The notes under the pieces are model-generated. The model made no database searches. It saw only the letters and a program-made list of their open reading frames with translations, and was not told the DNA's origin. This document shows, piece after piece, positions 59,458 through 64,000 of a DNA stretch of 64,000 nt. Within the stretch, counting starts at the first letter, position 1; every line of letters begins with the position of its first letter. Origin of the DNA: Datisca glomerata (taxonomy: Eukaryota > Streptophyta > Magnoliopsida > Cucurbitales > Datiscaceae); assembly GCA_003255025.1 (NCBI GenBank), contig QANY01013250.1, forward strand, positions 1,302,001 through 1,366,000, written 5' to 3'. A program made the position numbers and the translations under genes.

Positions 59458-60032
59458 TATGTTACAGTACCAAAAATAATTTTATAACTAAACATGCATA
59501 ATACTTGTACCATGCCGCATAGATGGAAAATGTCAACCAAGAGCTAGTGAGGAGATTCCCGCTCAAGAACAGGAAGGAGAAGATCTGATTCACGAGAGAA
59601 GACCACGCGACTGCAACTGATTTGGCGACTGAAAGACTAGGGGATGAGATAGTCGAGAGGAATGTATGGAGTGAAGGCCTCACATCTGACAAAAGATCCA
59701 ACAAGTATGAGCCAGATCCTATGGGTGTAATAAATCCTCTAAAAATATAGGAGAAATGGAGATCATTCCCCTGTCATAGGGGAGAGGACGACCATTCCCC
59801 TCATTTTTCTACTTTATTGACAAAATTGTTATTCTATTTATAATTGGTGGACCTATAAAGGCTTGGGTAAGGAACGAAGGAAAGGGAGATCATATACACA
59901 ATTCAAAACATTACTCAGTGTTTTGACGACTCTCTCTCCCATTCTCTAATCTCTTGATCATATCTCACTAATTAGCAACAATATTATATTGGTATGGAGA
60001 AAAAAATCATTTACATTTGGTGCTTTCATTGA
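59458..60032 (+). repeat. Probable Gypsy 5' LTR and primer-binding region
   Basis: The stretch tttggtgctttcattg at 60,016-60,031 is a sequence often found just before gag in plant Gypsy elements. It precedes the gag frame by about 50 bp. The DNA before it, back to about 59,458 (tgttacagtacc), is the expected place of the 5' LTR, but no second LTR is available for comparison, so the boundaries are guesses. Confidence 0.4.
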
Positions 60033-60077
60033 TAGGAGAAAGAAAAACTTGAGAAACCCACCCCGAAAATACTAAAC

Positions 60078-61072
60078 ATGTCTAGAACCATATCAAACAC
60101 AGCTTTGAATGAAGACAACAGGATCAGAAACAAAGACGATCATGTGGATCAACCAGCTCCGCCGATAGAAATACTACAGCCAAATCCTGAACGAAATGGA
60201 GGAAATGGAAAGGAGAAACACGGAGGTATTGCACAACGCATGACATACTGTGCAGGACCAGATTAACACGTTTCAGCAAGAGCTGTCAAAGACACGTGGT
60301 GAAGTCAGTCAAAGGACGAATAATGAGGAACGAGAAATCCAATCGGGGGCAACAGGCAAGATGTAAGACAAGAAAATGACGAGGACAGTAGGAACGTACA
60401 ACGGGATGAGGTAGAAGTCCAATCCCAAAATTACGTGAAGGAGGCTATAAGAGAAGATCGCCAGTCCTGGGTCATAACAAAAGAGGCGATGGATGAATTA
60501 TTGGACCGGAAAATGATGGAAATGAGAAACCTGAGAAGTACGGGAAGGACCAACCTCGAATCCCTCACCCATACCCCGTTAAGCCTTGAGATCCTAACGG
60601 CACCCGTACCTAGAAAGTTTGTGGTGTCCAAATTAAAATGTTACAAAGGAAAAACAGATCCCGTAGAGCACCTTCGCCGATACAGACAGTTATATCAACA
60701 CGAGGATAAAATGATGTGCGAAATGTTCCCCACAAGCCTGGAAGGGACATCTCTGAAATGGTATCATTCCCTCGTTGTGCATTCGATTACTAATTTTGCT
60801 ATTATGTCTTCTGTCTTCCTAGAACAGTACTCTACATATCGAGCGGTCATGGAGGACATAGAGTATATCTTGACAATTTCTGCTAAGAGAGGGGAGTCTC
60901 TACGGTAATACACCCATAGATTTAAGGATGAAATGGATAAAAGTATAGAGCTTCAAAGATCGAGTTGCCAGACTGGCCTTCAGACTGGGGTAGACCCAAA
61001 CTCACCCTTGCTTGAAGACCTATCTAAAATGAAGCCGTTGTCCATGGCAGAAACCTTACAACCTCAACAGCC
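60078..61072 (+). pseudogene. Gypsy retrotransposon gag, broken
   Basis: Starts MSRTISNTALNEDNRIRNKD. After a frame change near 60,210 the coiled part (RRNTEVLHNA, QDQINTFQQELSK) can be followed. The retrotransposon gag core lies at 60,435-60,908: LTAPVPRKFVVSKLKCYKGK, TDPVEHLRRYRQLYQHEDKM, FPTSLEGTSLKWYHSL and AKRGESLR. A TAA stop at 60,906-60,908 falls where the family continues (YTHRFKDEM). A further frameshift occurs near 60,985, before VDPNSPLLEDLSKMKPLSMAET. Homology ends near 61,070, where Copia sequence begins. No pol is present. Confidence 0.88.
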
Positions 61073-61079
61073 GAGGTAT

Positions 61080-61600
61080 TACTGGCTAATTTGAACTCAC
61101 TCATTTGACATATCAAAGATTGCAACTAACCAAGTCAATGTACATATTCACCTCAAGATTAAAGTAATTACAAAAATAACCTTAAGTTGTAACAATTAGA
61201 TTTAAAGCTTGGTCAACGGTTTTGGGCTCTAAACTAATTTGTTACTGGTCTATTCAACATATTCATAACATTTCTAGATTAACTGTTTGAGTCTCCACTC
61301 CTATGCCCCAAGACTGACATCCATTGGTTCGATCTAATAGTCGTAATTGGATTCGATTTTCCAATCGATCTTAAGACTGTGAATATCGTTCTGAACTTTC
61401 TCAGAAGAGTTTGTCTGGAGACGCCTTTGTCTTCACTCTTCGTTCATTGATAAAAGTTTCAAGACTTGAGTAATTTATAAACACACTTTAATTTAAAATT
61501 AAGCTTTCAATTTATTCATAAGAATTCAGTAATACTAATGTCAGAGAAATAATTAAATACAAATAAATAGTTATTACACTATGGACATATCCTAACAATC
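61080..61600 (-). repeat. Probable 3' LTR of the right-edge Copia element
   Basis: On the minus strand a polypurine-like tract (gcccaagtgagagat) is directly followed by TGTTAGGATATG, the expected start of an LTR, at about 61,597. The far end is not certain, but the Copia-unrelated gag sequence ends near 61,072, giving about 0.5 kb. Confidence 0.5.
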
Positions 61601-64000
61601 TCTCACTTGGGCTAAAGTAGGCGTGTACAATCTTCTATCCCCAAGCCCTCCAGATGACCACAAAAAACTTTACTACTTAAAGTTTTCGTGAATGGATCTG
61701 CCAGGTTGTTGACCATCAAAATATGCGTAACCATAACATTTTCACGCTTAACACTTTCTCTAATCAGATGATAATTACATTTTATGTGTTTGGATCTTTT
61801 ATGGCTTCTAAGTTCTTTAGAATTCGCTACAGCCCCACTATTATCACAATAAAGTGTCATGGACTTGTCAACGTCTGGAACAACTTCTAGAGTCTTCAAG
61901 AACCTCTTAAGCCATACAGCCTCCTTTGCAGTTTCATAACCTGCCACATATTCAGCTTCCATGGTAGAATCAACAATTCAAGATTGTTTGATACTTCACC
62001 ATACAATTGCTCCACCATTCAGGATGAATACCGATCCTAAAGTGGACCTCCTAGAATCATTGTCTGCTTGAAAATCAGAATCAGTATACCCCATCATATT
62101 CAGGTCAGTACCTGAATACACAAACATGTAGTTCCCTATTCTCCTCAGATACTTAAGGATATGTTTGACGGTTTTCCAATGTTAGATTGGAAATGACTCA
62201 CCACGCCCATGGCATAGCAAATGTCTGGCTTAGTGCAAAGCATTGCATACATGAGACTTTCTACGGCTGAGGCATAGGAAATCTTTCTCATATTTTCTTA
62301 TTCTTGAGGAGTCTTGGGAGACTGCTCTTTAGAGAGACTGATTCCATGTCTAAAAGGAAGAAATCATTTATTGGAGTTTTGCATACTGAAACAATCTAAC
62401 ACCTTAATATAAGATGCTCGAGACAGTGTAAAATGTTTGTTCTTCCTATCTCGAAAGATCAGAATACCTAAGACAAATGCAACTTCTCCAAGATCTTTTA
62501 TAGCAAATTACTTTGCAAGTCAAATCTTGACATCATATAATTTTCCTACATCATTCCCAATAAGTAGAATATTATCTACGTACAAGAGTAGAAAAACCAC
62601 ATTCCCTTCGTGTATCAGCTTATATACACAAAGCTCGTCCACTAACTGTTCAAAATAATAGTTTTTAACAGTTTCATTGAATCTAATATTCCACGATCGA
62701 GATGCTTCCTTAAGTCCATGAATGGACTTCTGCAGTTCGCAAACTTTGCCCTATTGGCCTTTCTCCATGAACTCGTCTGGTTGAGCCATATAAATGCACT
62801 CATGATCAAGATTGTCATTCAGAAAAGTAGTTTGACGTTCATTTGCCAAATTTCATAAGCAAGGGCAACAACAATAGACAAAAGGATTTAGATGGATTTA
62901 AGTATGGCCACCGGCGAGAAGGTATCCTCGTAGTTTATACCTTCCTTTTAGGTGTGGCCCTTGACTACCAGCCTAACTTTGAATGTATCTACATTCCCAT
63001 CCGAACCTCTTTTCTTCTTATAGATCCATTTGCATCCTACGGGTTCACCCTTTCAGGAGGATCTACAAGCTTCCAGACTCCGTTCGAGTATATTGAATGT
63101 ATCTCAACGTTCAAGACAAGTCATGGCCTCTGAGTAGGAGACATGTTCATCAAGATCCTTATCTAAGACAACTGTCAAAGCTTCTCCATAGGACATATAC
63201 CTCTTAGGTTGTCTCACAACCCTCCCATTACGTTGAGGCTCCATAAGCTCTTGCTCCTGTCGTGGTTCTTCCATTATTAAATCAAAAATAATTTCTAATT
63301 GGGGAATCGATGTCCTCCCACTCAATAATTCCTCTAGCACAATTGTGCTTCACGGTTATACACTTTTAATGTAATGTTCTTCAAGAAAATGAGCATTCAT
63401 GCTAACGAATATTTTATGGTTAGTTGTACTGCAGAAGATGTACCTTTTCGTTCCTTTAGGATATCCTACGAACATGCATAATTCTGAACGATTGGCCAAC
63501 TTGAATATCTTCAATTTTAGAACATATGCTGGGCACCCCCATATTTTAAAATGGTTAATAGATGACATTCGTCCACCATTTTTCATATGGTGTGTCAGGC
63601 ATCATCTTCAATGGAACTTGATTCAGAATATATGCCTTTGTTTCCAAAGCATATCCCTAGAAAGAATCTGGAAAGGATGAGTAACTCATCATGGATCTAA
63701 CCTTATCCATCAGAGTTCGATTCATTCTATCTGACACACCATTCTGCTATGGCATACCAGTTGCTGTAAGCTGAGAAAGAATACATTCTTCTTTAAGAAA
63801 GCCTTTGAACTCTCATAGCAAGTACTCTTTACCATGATCGGATCGTAGTGTTTTGATTTGTTTTTCAACTTATTTTTCAATCAAGGCCTAATACTTTTTG
63901 AACTTTTCAAATGTTTCATACTTTTGACGCATTAGATAAACATGACCAAAACGTGAGTAGTCATCAGTGAATGTTACAAGGTATTCATAACATCTTCTTG
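61600..64000 (-). pseudogene. Copia retrotransposon polyprotein, broken, cut by the window edge
   Basis: Minus strand, from high to low coordinates. Integrase core comes first (from 64,000): VTFTDDYSRFGHVYLMRQKYE, then IKTLRSDHGKEYL and QNGVSDRMNRTLMDKV. The integrase tail at 63,586-63,356 reads FKIWGCPAYVLK and FVGYPKGTKRY. The acidic linker is at 63,340-63,104. RT follows, with the active-site region LLYVDNILLIGND near 62,590-62,550. RNase H is at 61,962-61,612: MEAEYVAGYETAKEAVWL, CDNSGAVANSKE, NLADPFTKTL. The RT box reads YVDN instead of YVDD, and stops interrupt integrase and RT. The 5' end lies outside the window. Confidence 0.92.

Overview
The window is nuclear DNA of a eudicot plant. 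The evidence is intron-rich genes with plant-type splice sites, a miR394 gene, plant-type Copia, Gypsy, LINE and Mutator-like fragments, and decayed nuclear rDNA. The species cannot be fixed from what I can read.

Four protein genes and one microRNA gene look intact. AMY2-like alpha-amylase lies on + at 16,960-20,565 (12 exons, 413 aa). MIR394 lies on + at 34,541-34,705. Peroxisomal enoyl-CoA hydratase 2 (ECH2) lies on - at 43,126-46,663 (11 exons, 307 aa). Chaperonin CCT subunit beta (CCT2) lies on - at 47,834-52,515 (11 coding exons, 527 aa). An SKU5-similar multicopper-oxidase-like protein (SKS5 type) lies on - at 55,830-59,017 (8 exons, 537 aa). From memory, AMY2, MIR394B, ECH2 and SKS5 are close neighbours in the same order in Arabidopsis (At1g76130 to At1g76160). 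The backbone is therefore probably an old conserved block, expanded by repeats. The Arabidopsis prolyl oligopeptidase gene between MIR394B and ECH2 is not visible here, and CCT2 is an extra gene. The genes serve unrelated housekeeping or developmental roles: starch breakdown, peroxisomal beta-oxidation, cytosolic protein folding, cell-wall growth and leaf or meristem patterning by miRNA.

Region by region: 1-7 kb is AT-rich with a decayed Mutator-like element (DUF1985 pseudogene on +, MuDR-type transposase remnant on -). 7-14 kb holds LTR-like sequences, a 55-bp minisatellite in two blocks, and a 2-kb element with TGTAATG...CATTACA ends. 14.4-15.8 kb is an internally deleted Copia fused to a LINE-type RNase H domain. 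16.3-20.6 kb is AMY2. 20.6-25.5 kb has no recognised gene. 25.7-28.6 kb is an rDNA fossil (25S joined to the 18S tail and an ITS1-like stretch). 28.7-31.9 kb is AT-rich. 31.9-33.5 kb is a LINE fragment on -. 34-35.4 kb is the MIR394 locus. 35.9-41.3 kb is Copia material on -, with an LTR tail repeated three times. 41.3-42.0 kb is a GMC-oxidoreductase pseudogene. 43-59 kb is the ECH2-CCT2-SKS gene cluster, with a terminal-inverted-repeat element at 53.7-55.1 kb. 59.5-61.1 kb is a broken Gypsy gag, and 61.1-64 kb is a broken Copia on - that runs off the right edge.
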